The position numbers were made by a program, and so were the translations under genes. From Acidobacteriota bacterium (GTDB taxonomy: Bacteria > Acidobacteriota > Terriglobia > Terriglobales > Acidobacteriaceae), in the NCBI GenBank assembly GCA_021798235.1, contig JAJZMO010000049.1:1-26189 (forward strand): 26,189 nucleotides of DNA. The letters are read 5' to 3'. Below, one piece after another: positions 1 to 7,369 of the stretch (the first letter of the stretch is position 1; each line of letters opens with the position of its first letter). Under the pieces are notes generated by a model. That model searched no databases. It saw only the letters and a program-made list of their open reading frames with translations, and had not been told where the DNA came from.

Positions 1-158
1 ACGGCGGTGCAGACGTTCTTAATGGGGGAATAAACCACCCTACGAACGCGGGCCTGTTCGTGGGGGCCCCGGATGCCGTGCCGCACGGGGGACTGGCCGT
101 CCAGGCATACGCGCGCGTTGCGCGCCATTCCAGTTCCGGTTGGACTCGCTGATCCGTG

Positions 159-410
159 TCAGCCTTCATCTGTAGAAGCGAACTGAATGATGCGCCAGAT
201 GAGAGCGCCAAGGAAGGTAGGGATGGCAAAGCCGAGGCCGATCAGGCCGCCGATCAGGAACCCGTAGAGTCCATTCTGGCCGTCATGCGGATATTGCCTT
301 CCAGCCTGGCAGGTGAGAGCTACGCACGAGATCAGAGAGGTGATGACAAAGGTCGCGCCCGCAGTCAGTACAGAAGTCCCGATTATCCTGCACAAAGCAC
401 GAAAATTCAC
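159..410 (-). CDS. Small two-helix membrane protein, unknown function
   Basis: I do not recognise this 83-residue protein. It has two hydrophobic stretches, about residues 8-34 and 48-76, the second rich in glycine (LIGGLIGLGFAIP), separated by a short polar loop; it ends in an acidic STDEG tail. This pattern suggests a small inner-membrane protein. I chose the GTG at 408-410 as start because the frame stays open further upstream only by running through the palindrome cluster at 433-652, where the translation is low-complexity and unlike protein. No strong Shine-Dalgarno sequence precedes the GTG, so the start is uncertain. It lies downstream of lysS on the same strand, 252 bases away, and probably has its own signals. 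The gene could be spurious, but the membrane-helix pattern is better than expected by chance. Confidence 0.45.
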   Translation of the reverse strand: MNFRALCRIIGTSVLTAGATFVITSLISCVALTCQAGRQYPHDGQNGLYGFLIGGLIGLGFAIPTFLGALIWRIIQFASTDEG

Positions 411-432
411 GGCTTGAGTATAGGTCGCTTGT

Positions 433-464
433 TCCCCATGCGGAGCGCTGGGTTCGCATGGGGA
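433..464. repeat. Palindrome 1 of intergenic cluster
   Basis: Perfect 10-base inverted arms (433-442 and 455-464, TCCCCATGCG type) around a 12-base loop. First of four clear hairpins packed between the small membrane gene and lysS. Confidence 0.7.
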
Positions 465-525
465 CCGCAGATTTCTCCACTTCGCGCCCTTCTTTTCGGG
501 CGGAGATGGGTGTTTTGGAGATTGG

Positions 526-542
526 TCGGCGCTTTGCGCCGA
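526..542. repeat. Palindrome 2 of intergenic cluster
   Basis: Perfect 7-base arms TCGGCGC / GCGCCGA around a TTT loop. A weaker 5-base hairpin (485-489 with 498-502, CGCCC/GGGCG) lies just before it. Confidence 0.6.
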
Positions 543-546
543 TATG

Positions 547-591
547 GCCCCACACTTTCTCCTCGAACAGCGCGAGGAGAAAGTATGGGGC
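547..591. repeat. Palindrome 3 of intergenic cluster, long stem
   Basis: Arms 547-565 and 573-591 pair over 19 positions with a single mismatch (553 against 585) and a 7-base loop. The inner 12 bases (554-565 with 573-584) are perfect. This is the longest stem in the window. It has no T-rich tail on either strand, so it is not a typical intrinsic terminator. Confidence 0.8.
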
Positions 592-625
592 ACCCGGGGA
601 GATTCCACGCGGAGAGTTTCTCCAT

Positions 626-652
626 CCCACTCAAGCCTGCGGCTTGAATGGG
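626..652. repeat. Palindrome 4 of intergenic cluster
   Basis: Twelve-base arms (626-637 and 641-652) with one mismatch and a 3-base TGC loop. It sits 10 bases beyond the lysS stop codon and may protect or end the lysS mRNA, though no U-tract follows on the minus strand. The 9-mer CACCCGGGG occurs just after palindrome 3 (591-599) and again just after palindrome 4 (654-662), indicating a repeated unit. Confidence 0.7.
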
Positions 653-662
653 CCACCCGGGG

Positions 663-2372
663 TTATCTTTCTGTCTCGGGATTGGGTTCGGTGTCGGTGG
701 ATTCGCGGGGTTGGGGGCGGAGGAGTGGGAAGAGGATGACGTCGCGGATGGAGCGGGAGCCGGTGAGGATCATGGTGAGGCGGTCGATGCCGATGCCTTC
801 GCCGCCGGTGGGCGGCAGGCCGTAGCCGAGGGCGCGGACGTAGTCCTCGTCCATCTGGTGGGCTTCTGTGTCGCCTCGCTCTCGCTCGGCGAGTTGTTGG
901 TGGAAGCGGTTTTCCTGTTCGGCGGGATCGTTGAGCTCGGAGAAGGCGTTGCCGAGTTCGAATCCGCCGATGTAGAACTCGAAGCGCTCGACCCAGTCGG
1001 GCTCGTCGGGCTTTTGCTTGGAGAGCGGGGATACGGCGAGTGGGAACTCGTGGATGATGGTGGGCTGGATGAGGTGCTCTTCGGCTACGGCTTCGAAGAG
1101 TTCAGCGATCAGCTTTCCGTATGGTTCTCCATGGAAGATGCGGTCCTCAAACGTCGAGATAGCTCCCCATACGTCCGTCGCATGCTCGGACATCAAGGAG
1201 CTTAGGTCGCCACCTTTGCCTTCCTCTTCGTCTTTCCAATATTTATCCGAGAGTTCCTGTTGTTTTGCCTTGTTCCAAGTGTCAAACCGCTTTACGAAAT
1301 CTGAGAAGGCGTAATGCGAGTCGAAGTCTTCAATCTCTGGCTTTACCTCAAGTTCTGGTGGCCAGAAATGGCGGATGGCTTCTCGCATGGTGAAGCGGCG
1401 CCACTTGGCGAGGTCGATTACTACTTCTTCGCCAGCGCGGGGGCCTTTGGGGATGGGGAATTTGGTGACTGTGGTGCCGTTGACTTCCTGGGCGGCGAAG
1501 GCGATGAATTCTTCGGTGAGGTCCATGAGCTCGTGGTAGTTGGCGTAGGCCTGGTAGAACTCGAGCATGGTGAACTCGGGGTTGTGCTGGGTGGAGATGC
1601 CTTCGTTGCGGAAGTTGCGGTTGATTTCGTAGACGCGGTCGAGGCCGCCGACGACGAGGCGCTTGAGGTAGAGCTCGGGGGCGATGCGGAGGTAGAGGTC
1701 GATGTCGAGGGCGTTGTGATGGGTGGTGAAGGGTCGCGCGGCGGCTCCGCCGGCGATGGGCTGCATCATGGGGGTTTCGACTTCGACGTAGCCGCGGGAA
1801 TCGAAGAATTTGCGGGTGGCGGCTAGCAGTTTGGCGCGCTTGACGAAGACTTCGCGGACCTCGGGGTTCATGAAGAGGTCGACGTAGCGGCGGCGGTAGC
1901 GGAGTTCGACGTCTTCGAGGCCGTGGTACTTGTCGGGCAGGGCGAGCATGGCCTTGACGAGGAAGGTGAGGGTTTCGACATGGACGCTGAGCTCGCCGGT
2001 GCGGGTGCGGAAGAGATAGCCGGTGACGCCGATGTGGTCGCCGAGGTCGAGGAGCTTGTAGATGTCGAAGGCGTTGTCGCCGATGGCGTCTTTGCGGATG
2101 TAGAGCTGGAGGCGCTGGCCGGATTGCTGGAGATGGGCGAAGCCGGCCTTGCCCTGGCCGCGGATGGCCATGAGGCGTCCGGCGATGGCGACGGCGGGCT
2201 TTTCGGCTTCGAGCTGCTCGGCGGTGGTGTCGCGGTGCTGCTCCCAGATTTGGGGAATAGTGTGGGAGGCGTCGAAATGGTTGGGATAGGCGGGCTGGCC
2301 GAGGGCCTCGATCTGCTTCAGTTTTTCCTGGCGGAGCGCGAATTGGTTGCGCTCGAAATCGGAGTCAAACAC
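663..2372 (-). CDS. lysS: Lysyl-tRNA synthetase, class II
   Basis: Charges tRNA-Lys with lysine in the cytoplasm using ATP. The 569-residue protein has an N-terminal OB-fold anticodon-binding domain (about residues 60-140) and a class II catalytic core. Motif 1 is near 198-214 (VETPMMQPIAGGAAARPF), motif 2 at 254-271 (FRNEG through NPEFTMLEF), the lysine-site segment GGFELGNAFSELNDP at 469-483, and motif 3 at 524-534 (GEGIGIDRLTM). The start is GTG at 2370-2372, with AGAGGAA five bases upstream. At 569 residues it is about 64 longer than E. coli LysS (505); the extra sequence lies mainly between about residues 345 and 415, between motifs 2 and 3, and is charged and helical-looking. It is transcribed divergently from the atp genes across a 122-base spacer. 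The family assignment is secure. Confidence 0.97.
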   Translation of the reverse strand: MFDSDFERNQFALRQEKLKQIEALGQPAYPNHFDASHTIPQIWEQHRDTTAEQLEAEKPAVAIAGRLMAIRGQGKAGFAHLQQSGQRLQLYIRKDAIGDNAFDIYKLLDLGDHIGVTGYLFRTRTGELSVHVETLTFLVKAMLALPDKYHGLEDVELRYRRRYVDLFMNPEVREVFVKRAKLLAATRKFFDSRGYVEVETPMMQPIAGGAAARPFTTHHNALDIDLYLRIAPELYLKRLVVGGLDRVYEINRNFRNEGISTQHNPEFTMLEFYQAYANYHELMDLTEEFIAFAAQEVNGTTVTKFPIPKGPRAGEEVVIDLAKWRRFTMREAIRHFWPPELEVKPEIEDFDSHYAFSDFVKRFDTWNKAKQQELSDKYWKDEEEGKGGDLSSLMSEHATDVWGAISTFEDRIFHGEPYGKLIAELFEAVAEEHLIQPTIIHEFPLAVSPLSKQKPDEPDWVERFEFYIGGFELGNAFSELNDPAEQENRFHQQLAERERGDTEAHQMDEDYVRALGYGLPPTGGEGIGIDRLTMILTGSRSIRDVILFPLLRPQPRESTDTEPNPETER

Positions 2373-2404
2373 TGGCGTTCCTCTGATGGATGCGGTCTTT
2401 CTGG

Positions 2405-2410
2405 AGTATA
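2405..2410 (-). promoter_or_regulatory. Possible lysS -10 element
   Basis: TATACT on the minus strand, 32 bases upstream of the lysS GTG, matches five of six -10 consensus positions. I see no convincing -35 hexamer at 16-18 bases, so this is tentative. Confidence 0.3.
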
Positions 2411-2454
2411 AATTCGCGGGCGGAAGAAATTGCGCGGCGAGGCCGGGTTTTGCT

Positions 2455-2483
2455 TTCTAGCAATTGGCCCGATGGGGTATAAA
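2455..2483 (+). promoter_or_regulatory. Possible atp operon promoter
   Basis: TTCTAG (2455-2460) and TATAAA (2478-2483) are separated by 17 bases. The -10 matches five of six consensus positions and the -35 only three. The atpZ ATG follows the -10 by 11 bases, so the transcript would be nearly leaderless; this fits the lack of a clear Shine-Dalgarno sequence before atpZ. Confidence 0.35.
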
Positions 2484-2494
2484 AGCCGCTGGGC

Positions 2495-2833
2495 ATGGCT
2501 GACTGGAAAGAAGACGGAAAGCAGACCGGGCGGGAGGTCACGAAGGCGATCATCCAGGTGGACCGGATGCTGCAGATTGCCCTGATTCTGCCGGCGGCGG
2601 TGTTTATCGGCTGGCTGATTGGGGCAGGGCTGGATCGTTTGCTGCACCAGCACTGGATTTATATCGTTGGGATTTTTGTGGGGACGGGGGCCGGGATCAT
2701 GCAGGTCTTCCGGCTGCTGCATGAGCTCGAGAAGAAGATGGAGCGGTCCGAGGCGGGGAAGAGCGCGGGTGGTGATGGAGCGGAGGATCAGGCAGGCGAG
2801 GGAGACGGTAGAATCCAGAAGGAGCCGAAGTGA
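2495..2833 (+). CDS. atpZ: AtpZ/ATPase_gene1-type ATP synthase accessory protein
   Basis: A 112-residue protein with two hydrophobic helices (about 24-46 and 53-73) and a charged C-terminal tail rich in Glu, Lys and Gly. The pattern GWLIGAGLDRLL followed by a second glycine-rich helix is typical of the AtpZ/ATPase_gene1 family, whose genes commonly lie just before atpI in F0F1 operons. The family has been linked to cation transport or ATP synthase assembly with AtpI; that role is from family knowledge, not visible here. The ATG at 2495 has only a weak ribosome site. The stop codon overlaps the atpI start by four bases (GTGA), indicating translational coupling. The tail past residue 80 is low-complexity and probably disordered. 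Confidence 0.8.
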   Translation: MADWKEDGKQTGREVTKAIIQVDRMLQIALILPAAVFIGWLIGAGLDRLLHQHWIYIVGIFVGTGAGIMQVFRLLHELEKKMERSEAGKSAGGDGAEDQAGEGDGRIQKEPK

Positions 2834-3288
2834 CCGAGACGAGCAAGCCAGAGACGAGCGAGCCAGAGATGAACGAAGCGCAGAGCAGCGAGCCGATGCT
2901 GGACTTCACAGACGCGCAGTTTGTGGGCGCGATGCGGCGTTCGATGCGGAACATTGCGGCGCTGGGCGTGGTGCTGGCGGGACTGCTGACGGCGTTTTAC
3001 GGCTGGCGGACAGGGCTAATGCTGCTGATCGGGGCGGCGGTATCGTTTACCGGAGTATGGGAGTGGCGCCGGCTGGTGGCGGCCATTAACGCACGGCTGG
3101 ATTCGAACCAGAGCTCGCAGTCGCTGGGGCGGACAATCTTCACATTTTTGCTGCGTCTGGCTATGGTGGGAGCCGTGCTCTATGGTAGCCTAAGATACTT
3201 AGAGGGTTCAGTTTATGCCCTGATCGCCGGGCTTTCCCTGGCGATGGTCATGCTCACGGTGGAAGCCTTTCGGATCATGAAGCGCTGA
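2830..3288 (+). CDS. atpI: ATP synthase protein I
   Basis: A 152-residue membrane protein with a charged N-terminus full of Glu and Ser (residues 1-25) followed by hydrophobic stretches at roughly 38-60, 62-80, 98-118 and 124-146, in the arrangement of the ATP_synt_I family. AtpI is thought to help assemble or stabilise the c-ring in the inner membrane. The start is GTG at 2830, overlapping the atpZ stop, with AAGGAG (2819-2824) five bases upstream. Family identification rests on topology and on its position between atpZ and atpB rather than on a strong motif. Confidence 0.75.
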   Translation: MTETSKPETSEPEMNEAQSSEPMLDFTDAQFVGAMRRSMRNIAALGVVLAGLLTAFYGWRTGLMLLIGAAVSFTGVWEWRRLVAAINARLDSNQSSQSLGRTIFTFLLRLAMVGAVLYGSLRYLEGSVYALIAGLSLAMVMLTVEAFRIMKR

Positions 3289-3362
3289 ACCGCAGGACTC
3301 AATTTTTCATCAGGACAATTTTTTCTTTCTAAGGATTACGGAGCGAAACCCGCAAGACCCGC

Positions 3363-4106
3363 ATGCTGCAACTGCTGAATCAACTCACGGCGCTATTGAA
3401 CCACCTTTTTGGCTGGCCGCTGACGAATTTGATGGATAAGGCCGGATTTCCTCCAGCCGTGGCTGGGGCACCGATTCACAACCGTTTGACGTTGCAGCTT
3501 GTGATTACGGTATCCCTGGTTCTGTTTTTTATTTATGTGCGCATTCGGCTGAGCGTGGAGAAGCCTGGCAAGGCGCAGCATCTGGCCGAGATTGTCTACG
3601 AGTTTGTGGAAGGGCAGGCCAAGGAAATCATCGGCCACGGCTATGAGCCGTACCTGAGCTACGGCACGATGATCCTGGTGTTTATTCTGCTGAACAACTG
3701 CATGGGGCTGCTGCCGGGGATTGACACGCCGACGGCGAGCCCGGTGGTACCGCTGGGGCTGGCGCTGCTGACATTCGTTTACTACAACGTGCATGGACTG
3801 TGGCAACAGGGGCCGTGGAACTACTTCAAGCATTTTCTGGGTCCGGTGAAGGTGATCTGGTGGTTTACCTTTCCGCTGGAGATTGTTTCGCATCTGGCGC
3901 GCATCCTGTCTCTGACGGTGCGTCTCTACGCCAATATGTTTGCGAGTGACCTTCTGACGCTGGTGTTTTACTCGATGGTCCCGATGCTGTTTCCGATCCT
4001 GTTTTTGGGGCTACACTTTTTGGTGGCGTTGATTCAGTGCTATGTGTTCATGTTGTTGACATTCATTTATCTGGCGCAGGCCGTCTCGCACGAGGCGGAT
4101 CTGTAA
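3363..4106 (+). CDS. atpB: ATP synthase F0 subunit a
   Basis: The static channel subunit of F0F1 ATP synthase, which passes ions to and from the c-ring. At 247 residues it has normal length. The signature segment LSLTVRLYANMFA (182-194) contains the essential arginine, here R187. PLEIVSHLARILSL precedes it, and the final helices include QCYVFMLLTFIYLAQAV (225-241), with Q225. D196 (ASDLL) sits where E. coli has Glu219 in the AGELI segment, so an acidic channel residue is kept. A 74-base spacer separates it from atpI; I see no good Shine-Dalgarno sequence close to the ATG at 3363, although the N-terminus reads naturally from there. Next gene is atpE. Confidence 0.95.
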   Translation: MLQLLNQLTALLNHLFGWPLTNLMDKAGFPPAVAGAPIHNRLTLQLVITVSLVLFFIYVRIRLSVEKPGKAQHLAEIVYEFVEGQAKEIIGHGYEPYLSYGTMILVFILLNNCMGLLPGIDTPTASPVVPLGLALLTFVYYNVHGLWQQGPWNYFKHFLGPVKVIWWFTFPLEIVSHLARILSLTVRLYANMFASDLLTLVFYSMVPMLFPILFLGLHFLVALIQCYVFMLLTFIYLAQAVSHEADL

Positions 4107-4139
4107 ACTGGGTTGCTCCGGGCGGTGGTTTGAGCCGTT

Positions 4140-4160
4140 CGGAAAATTAACGCTTTTCCG
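4140..4160. repeat. Hairpin in the atpB-atpE spacer
   Basis: Perfect 7-base arms CGGAAAA (4140-4146) and TTTTCCG (4154-4160) with a 7-base loop, between atpB and atpE. It could stabilise the downstream atpE message, which must be translated more often than atpB; that function is inferred. Confidence 0.45.
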
Positions 4161-4226
4161 GCGGGAAGAGGTATGGAACAGGGCCTTGGATACCCGGTAG
4201 CGACAATTGGGAAGCAGGAGAGAATT

Positions 4227-4532
4227 ATGCGTCGACTTCGTAATATTTTTATGACGGTGGCTTGTCTGTTAGCGGCCATGCCGGCGTTAGCGCAGACGGG
4301 TGGCGGTTCCAGCAGCAGTACGTGGGTTCCGATCGGAGCGGGCATCGGGATGGGGATTGCCTCAGGGTTCTGCGGCATCGGAGAAGGACTTGCCGCACTG
4401 GGCGCGACGCAGGGCGTATCGCGGAATCCGGGTGCGCGTCCATTGATCATGACCATGTTCGTGCTTGGCCTGGCGTTTATTGAGTCGCTGGCGCTGTTCA
4501 CGATGGTGATCGTGTTTGCCAAGGTGAAGTAA
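4227..4532 (+). CDS. atpE: ATP synthase F0 subunit c with N-terminal leader
   Basis: The c-ring subunit that binds the coupling ion. The ATG at 4227 is chosen because AGGAG (4216-4220) lies six bases before it; a longer frame from 4173 lacks this. The 101-residue protein starts with a leader-like segment (RRLRNIF, then hydrophobic, then ALA-Q at 20-23), longer than most c subunits and probably cleaved or used for membrane insertion. Helix 1 (about 34-62) has the glycine repeat GAGIGMGIASGFCGIGEG; the polar loop is SRNP (65-68); helix 2 (about 72-98) carries the ion-binding glutamate E86 in AFIESLALF. E53 in helix 1 aligns by the GxGxG pattern with Gln32 of the Ilyobacter Na+-type c subunit, giving two buried carboxylates. 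Family assignment is secure; ion specificity is open. Confidence 0.93.
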   Translation: MRRLRNIFMTVACLLAAMPALAQTGGGSSSSTWVPIGAGIGMGIASGFCGIGEGLAALGATQGVSRNPGARPLIMTMFVLGLAFIESLALFTMVIVFAKVK

Positions 4533-4559
4533 GACCGGGGCAGAACAGCAAGAGATAGC

Positions 4560-4593
4560 AAAGGCCTCCGGGAAACCGGAGGCCTTTGTGTTT
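4560..4593 (+). terminator. Terminator after atpE
   Basis: A perfect 12-base stem (4560-4571 with 4576-4587) capped by a GAAA tetraloop and followed by TGTGTTT. It is 28 bases past the atpE stop, closing the atp cluster before any other F0F1 gene. It lies between convergent genes and may also slow transcription of the methyltransferase gene from the other side. Confidence 0.88.
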
Positions 4594-4612
4594 GTGGGTG
4601 AAAGGATGGCGG

Positions 4613-5632
4613 CTACGGCTTGTCGGCGAGGATGAGGGGGGATGGTCCGGGCGAGTCGAGCTGGCGGACGTTGGTGAAGCCGATTTCGGTGAGCCAGGAG
4701 CGGATCTGCTCGAAGGACCACGTGTCGCCGTCGGTGGTATTGACGAGCATATTGACGGCGAAGATGAGGCCGGGGACGGGTCCGCGGCGGTCCGCATTGA
4801 CGAGGAATTCGGCAATGGCGATGGTGCCGCCGGGAGCGAGGGCGTCGAAGACCTTCTTGAGGAGATGGCGGCTGGCGGATTCGCCTTCAGAGTGGAGGAT
4901 GTGGCCGAGGGTGGCGATGGTATAGCCGGAGCCGAAGTCGACTTCGCGGAGGTTGCCGGTGATGTAGCTGAAACGGTCGGTGAGGCCGAAACGGGCGACC
5001 ATCTTTTGGGTGACCTCGGCAACGTTAGGCCAGTCGACGCCGGTGACGGTGACGTTGGGCGAAGCCTGTGCGAGCGCGATGCCCCAGACGCCGGAACCTG
5101 TGGCGATGTCGAGGACGCGGACCGGCTGGCCCGAGTGGAGCTGAGGCAAGGAATTGGCCAGTACGCTTGCCGGCGCGTAGCTCATGGGGAAGATGTCGGC
5201 AACGAACTCTGCGAAGAAGGCAGAGCCGTCGTCTTTTTCATCGACACGCTCGACGGGTTTGCCGGTTTTGACGACGTCGCGAAGGTGGAGGAAGTTGGGC
5301 ATGAGCTGGCGGCTCATGTGCCGGTACATGCCGCCGAGGAAGGCGGGTTTGCCGGAGACGAGAAAGGTGGAGGAGTCCGGGGTGAGCGCATAGTGGTTGT
5401 CGTTGTCGCGTGTGAGGAGCTGGAGGCCGACGAGAAGATCGAGAACGGGGCGCAGGCCGCGCGTGGAAGCGCCGGTTTCGGCGGCGAGCTGGTCGAGGGT
5501 TTTGGGGCTTTTGTCCAAGGCATCGAAGACACCGTTGCAAACGGCGCTCTCTATGGCAAGTGGGGGCACGTAGCCCCACATGAACTGCATGATGCGCTCA
5601 GGTGTTACGGCTTGCGGCTGAGCTGCTGACAT
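4613..5632 (-). CDS. SAM-dependent O-methyltransferase-like protein
   Basis: A 339-residue protein of the family 2 (plant OMT / hydroxyindole-type) methyltransferase architecture: an N-terminal winged-helix dimerisation domain (about 10-95, including LDQLAAETGASTRGLRPVLDLL in two parts) and a C-terminal Rossmann domain with the SAM-binding segment VLDIATGSGVWG (173-184) and the acidic strand end TVTGVDWP (195-202). LAPGGTIAIAEF (265-276) is the usual post-motif strand. LGHILHSEGE (242-251) occupies the place of the catalytic His region, so it may methylate a hydroxyl, but the substrate is unknown. I chose ATG 5630-5632 because AGGAGG lies seven bases upstream. It is a single gene facing atpE and following nuoN on the same strand, separated from nuoN by a terminator. 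C-, N- or O-methylation cannot be told apart from sequence. Confidence 0.82.
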   Translation of the reverse strand: MSAAQPQAVTPERIMQFMWGYVPPLAIESAVCNGVFDALDKSPKTLDQLAAETGASTRGLRPVLDLLVGLQLLTRDNDNHYALTPDSSTFLVSGKPAFLGGMYRHMSRQLMPNFLHLRDVVKTGKPVERVDEKDDGSAFFAEFVADIFPMSYAPASVLANSLPQLHSGQPVRVLDIATGSGVWGIALAQASPNVTVTGVDWPNVAEVTQKMVARFGLTDRFSYITGNLREVDFGSGYTIATLGHILHSEGESASRHLLKKVFDALAPGGTIAIAEFLVNADRRGPVPGLIFAVNMLVNTTDGDTWSFEQIRSWLTEIGFTNVRQLDSPGPSPLILADKP

Positions 5633-5737
5633 GAAACATCCTCCTGGGGATCTTGTTGAGGGGAGTGCCTCATCATACGCCCCGCGATGCATCTCGGGTA
5701 GGACAGGAGAGAAGGCCGTGTTTTTACAGTGGCTTTG

Positions 5738-5753
5738 TTGCCAGTGCTGGCAA
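5738..5753. promoter_or_regulatory. Short palindrome upstream of the methyltransferase
   Basis: TTGCCAG-TG-CTGGCAA, perfect 7-base arms with a 2-base centre, in the 207-base spacer between nuoN and the methyltransferase gene. The compact symmetry resembles an operator for a dimeric repressor more than an RNA hairpin. A weak TGTAAA (-10-like) lies just downstream on the minus strand. Function is inferred. Confidence 0.35.
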
Positions 5754-5761
5754 TGGGCGAC

Positions 5762-5795
5762 CAGAACAAACGGCCTTTCCTCGAAGGAAAGGCCG
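5762..5795 (-). terminator. Terminator of the nuo operon
   Basis: On the minus strand the stem CGGCCTTTCC / GGAAAGGCCG (10 perfect pairs, 5786-5795 with 5771-5780) has a 5-base loop and is followed by TTTGTTCT. It lies 45 bases beyond the nuoN stop. Confidence 0.88.
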
Positions 5796-5839
5796 CGTGG
5801 AATATCCGGCTTCGGTACAGATACGAAGGAGAACCGCGG

Positions 5840-7366
5840 TTAGCGGGCTTTGGTGTTGATGGCGGCCATGACGGCGGAGGCCGTACCGGGGACGGGAGTC
5901 TGCTGCGTGGAAAAGACGGGGAAGGTTTCCGCAGCGTGGCGAGCCATGGAGAGCACGCGACCGGGGATGATGCCGAGGACGAGAGTGACTGCCACGGTGA
6001 GGGCCATCGCGAGACAGAGTGGAGCAGAAACGCGCGGGACGTTGAGAACCGGCGAGCTGTCCATGGGCTTGGTGTAGGTGGCGGTGAGTACGCGGAGGTA
6101 GTAGAAGACCGCGATGCCGCTGTTGAGCAGGCCGATGATGGCCAGCCAGATCATTCCGGAGTGAATGGCCGCGGCGAAGACATAGAACTTGCCGAAGAAG
6201 CCGCCGGTGAAAGGGATTCCGATGAGCGACAACAGGAAGAAGGCCATGACGCCGCCGAGCAGAGGCGAGCGATAGGCGAGGCCCTTGTAGTCCTCGATGA
6301 GGGTGAGGCGGTCTTCGTAGCCGCCGGCGTGGCTGATGACGGCGAAGATGCCGACGTTCATGACGGCATAAGCGACGGCGTAGAAGCTGGCCGCGGCGAC
6401 GCCATCAGTAGAGAGCACAGTGAAGGCGACGAGCAGGTAGCCGGCGTGCGCGATGGAGGAATAGGCGAGCATGCGCTTGACGTTCTTCTGGCGAAGCGCG
6501 CCGAGGTTGCCGATGGTCATGGAGACGGCAGCGAGGATCCAGAGGAGCGGCATCCAGTGATTCTGGAGCTGGGGGAAGGCCTCATAGGCGATGCGGAGCA
6601 GGACGGCAAAGGCAGCGGCCTTGGGCGCGGTGGACATGAGGCCGACGATGGGGGAAGGCGCGCCTTCGTAGACATCGGGCGTCCAGAGATGGAACGGGGC
6701 GGCGGAGACCTTGAAGGCCAGGCCGATGACGATGAAGGCCAGGCCGACGACTGCGATGGGCAGCGCGTGGCTGGTGGCGAGGCCGGCGGCGATGTCGGTG
6801 ATGCGGGTGGTTCCAGTGGCGCCGTAGGTGAGCGCGATGCCATAGAGGAAAAACGCCGTGGCGAAGGAGCCGAGGAGGAAGTACTTGAGGGCTGATTCGG
6901 GGCTCTTGGCGGTTTTGCGGCGGAATCCGGCGAGGATGTAGGTGGAGATGGAGGAGATTTCGAGGCCGATGAAGACGAGCAGCAGTTCGACGCCGCTGGT
7001 CATGAGCAGCATGCCGACCGCGCCGAAAGACATGAGGGCAAAGAGTTCGCCGAGGCTTTCCGTATCGGGGTGTACGGCATCGAGCACGACCAGCGCAGAA
7101 ACCAGGATGATGCCGGAGATGAGGACATGGAAGAAGACGCTGAAGGCGTCCGTCTGTACGACGCCGAAGTAGGCGGTGCCGACGGGAAGGGAATACTGGT
7201 AGAGGCTCGCTATGAGAGCGGCGAGGGCGCCGAACGCGGCGAGCCAGCCGAGGGGCTTACGGCTGGCCTGCTTTGGCATGACCGGGTCGATCAACATGAT
7301 GGCGACGCCGGTGAGGGTGAAGATGATTTCCGGAAGTATGCGGAGGACAGTCATCGATCCGTTCAT
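5840..7366 (-). CDS. nuoN: Complex I subunit NuoN
   Basis: Membrane-arm antiporter-like subunit involved in proton pumping. The 508-residue protein has the expected multi-helix pattern. Key charged residues of the pump are present: E136 (in FIGLEISSI) on helix 5 and K219 (in [21 protein letters not shown]) on helix 7, the latter in the family's most recognisable stretch. The ATG at 7364-7366 is three bases from the nuoM stop, with GGAAGG nine bases upstream; a second ATG four codons later is also possible. It is the last gene of the operon, followed by a hairpin terminator. Confidence 0.96.
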   Translation of the reverse strand: MNGSMTVLRILPEIIFTLTGVAIMLIDPVMPKQASRKPLGWLAAFGALAALIASLYQYSLPVGTAYFGVVQTDAFSVFFHVLISGIILVSALVVLDAVHPDTESLGELFALMSFGAVGMLLMTSGVELLLVFIGLEISSISTYILAGFRRKTAKSPESALKYFLLGSFATAFFLYGIALTYGATGTTRITDIAAGLATSHALPIAVVGLAFIVIGLAFKVSAAPFHLWTPDVYEGAPSPIVGLMSTAPKAAAFAVLLRIAYEAFPQLQNHWMPLLWILAAVSMTIGNLGALRQKNVKRMLAYSSIAHAGYLLVAFTVLSTDGVAAASFYAVAYAVMNVGIFAVISHAGGYEDRLTLIEDYKGLAYRSPLLGGVMAFFLLSLIGIPFTGGFFGKFYVFAAAIHSGMIWLAIIGLLNSGIAVFYYLRVLTATYTKPMDSSPVLNVPRVSAPLCLAMALTVAVTLVLGIIPGRVLSMARHAAETFPVFSTQQTPVPGTASAVMAAINTKAR

Positions 7367-7369
7367 GGG

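Noticed and set aside
3..152. A 49-codon plus-strand frame open from the window edge
   Set aside because: Too short and truncated to judge; another frame also stays open at the edge for 10 codons (ending at 33), and neither resembles a known C-terminus.
156..656. Longer frames through the palindrome cluster, on both strands
   Set aside because: Translations across 430-656 are low-complexity and produced by the hairpins; only the 159-410 part is protein-like.
4586..5629. A 347-codon plus-strand frame opposite the methyltransferase
   Set aside because: Glu/Gly/Asp-rich shadow; the minus strand has a Shine-Dalgarno sequence, a SAM-binding motif and normal length.
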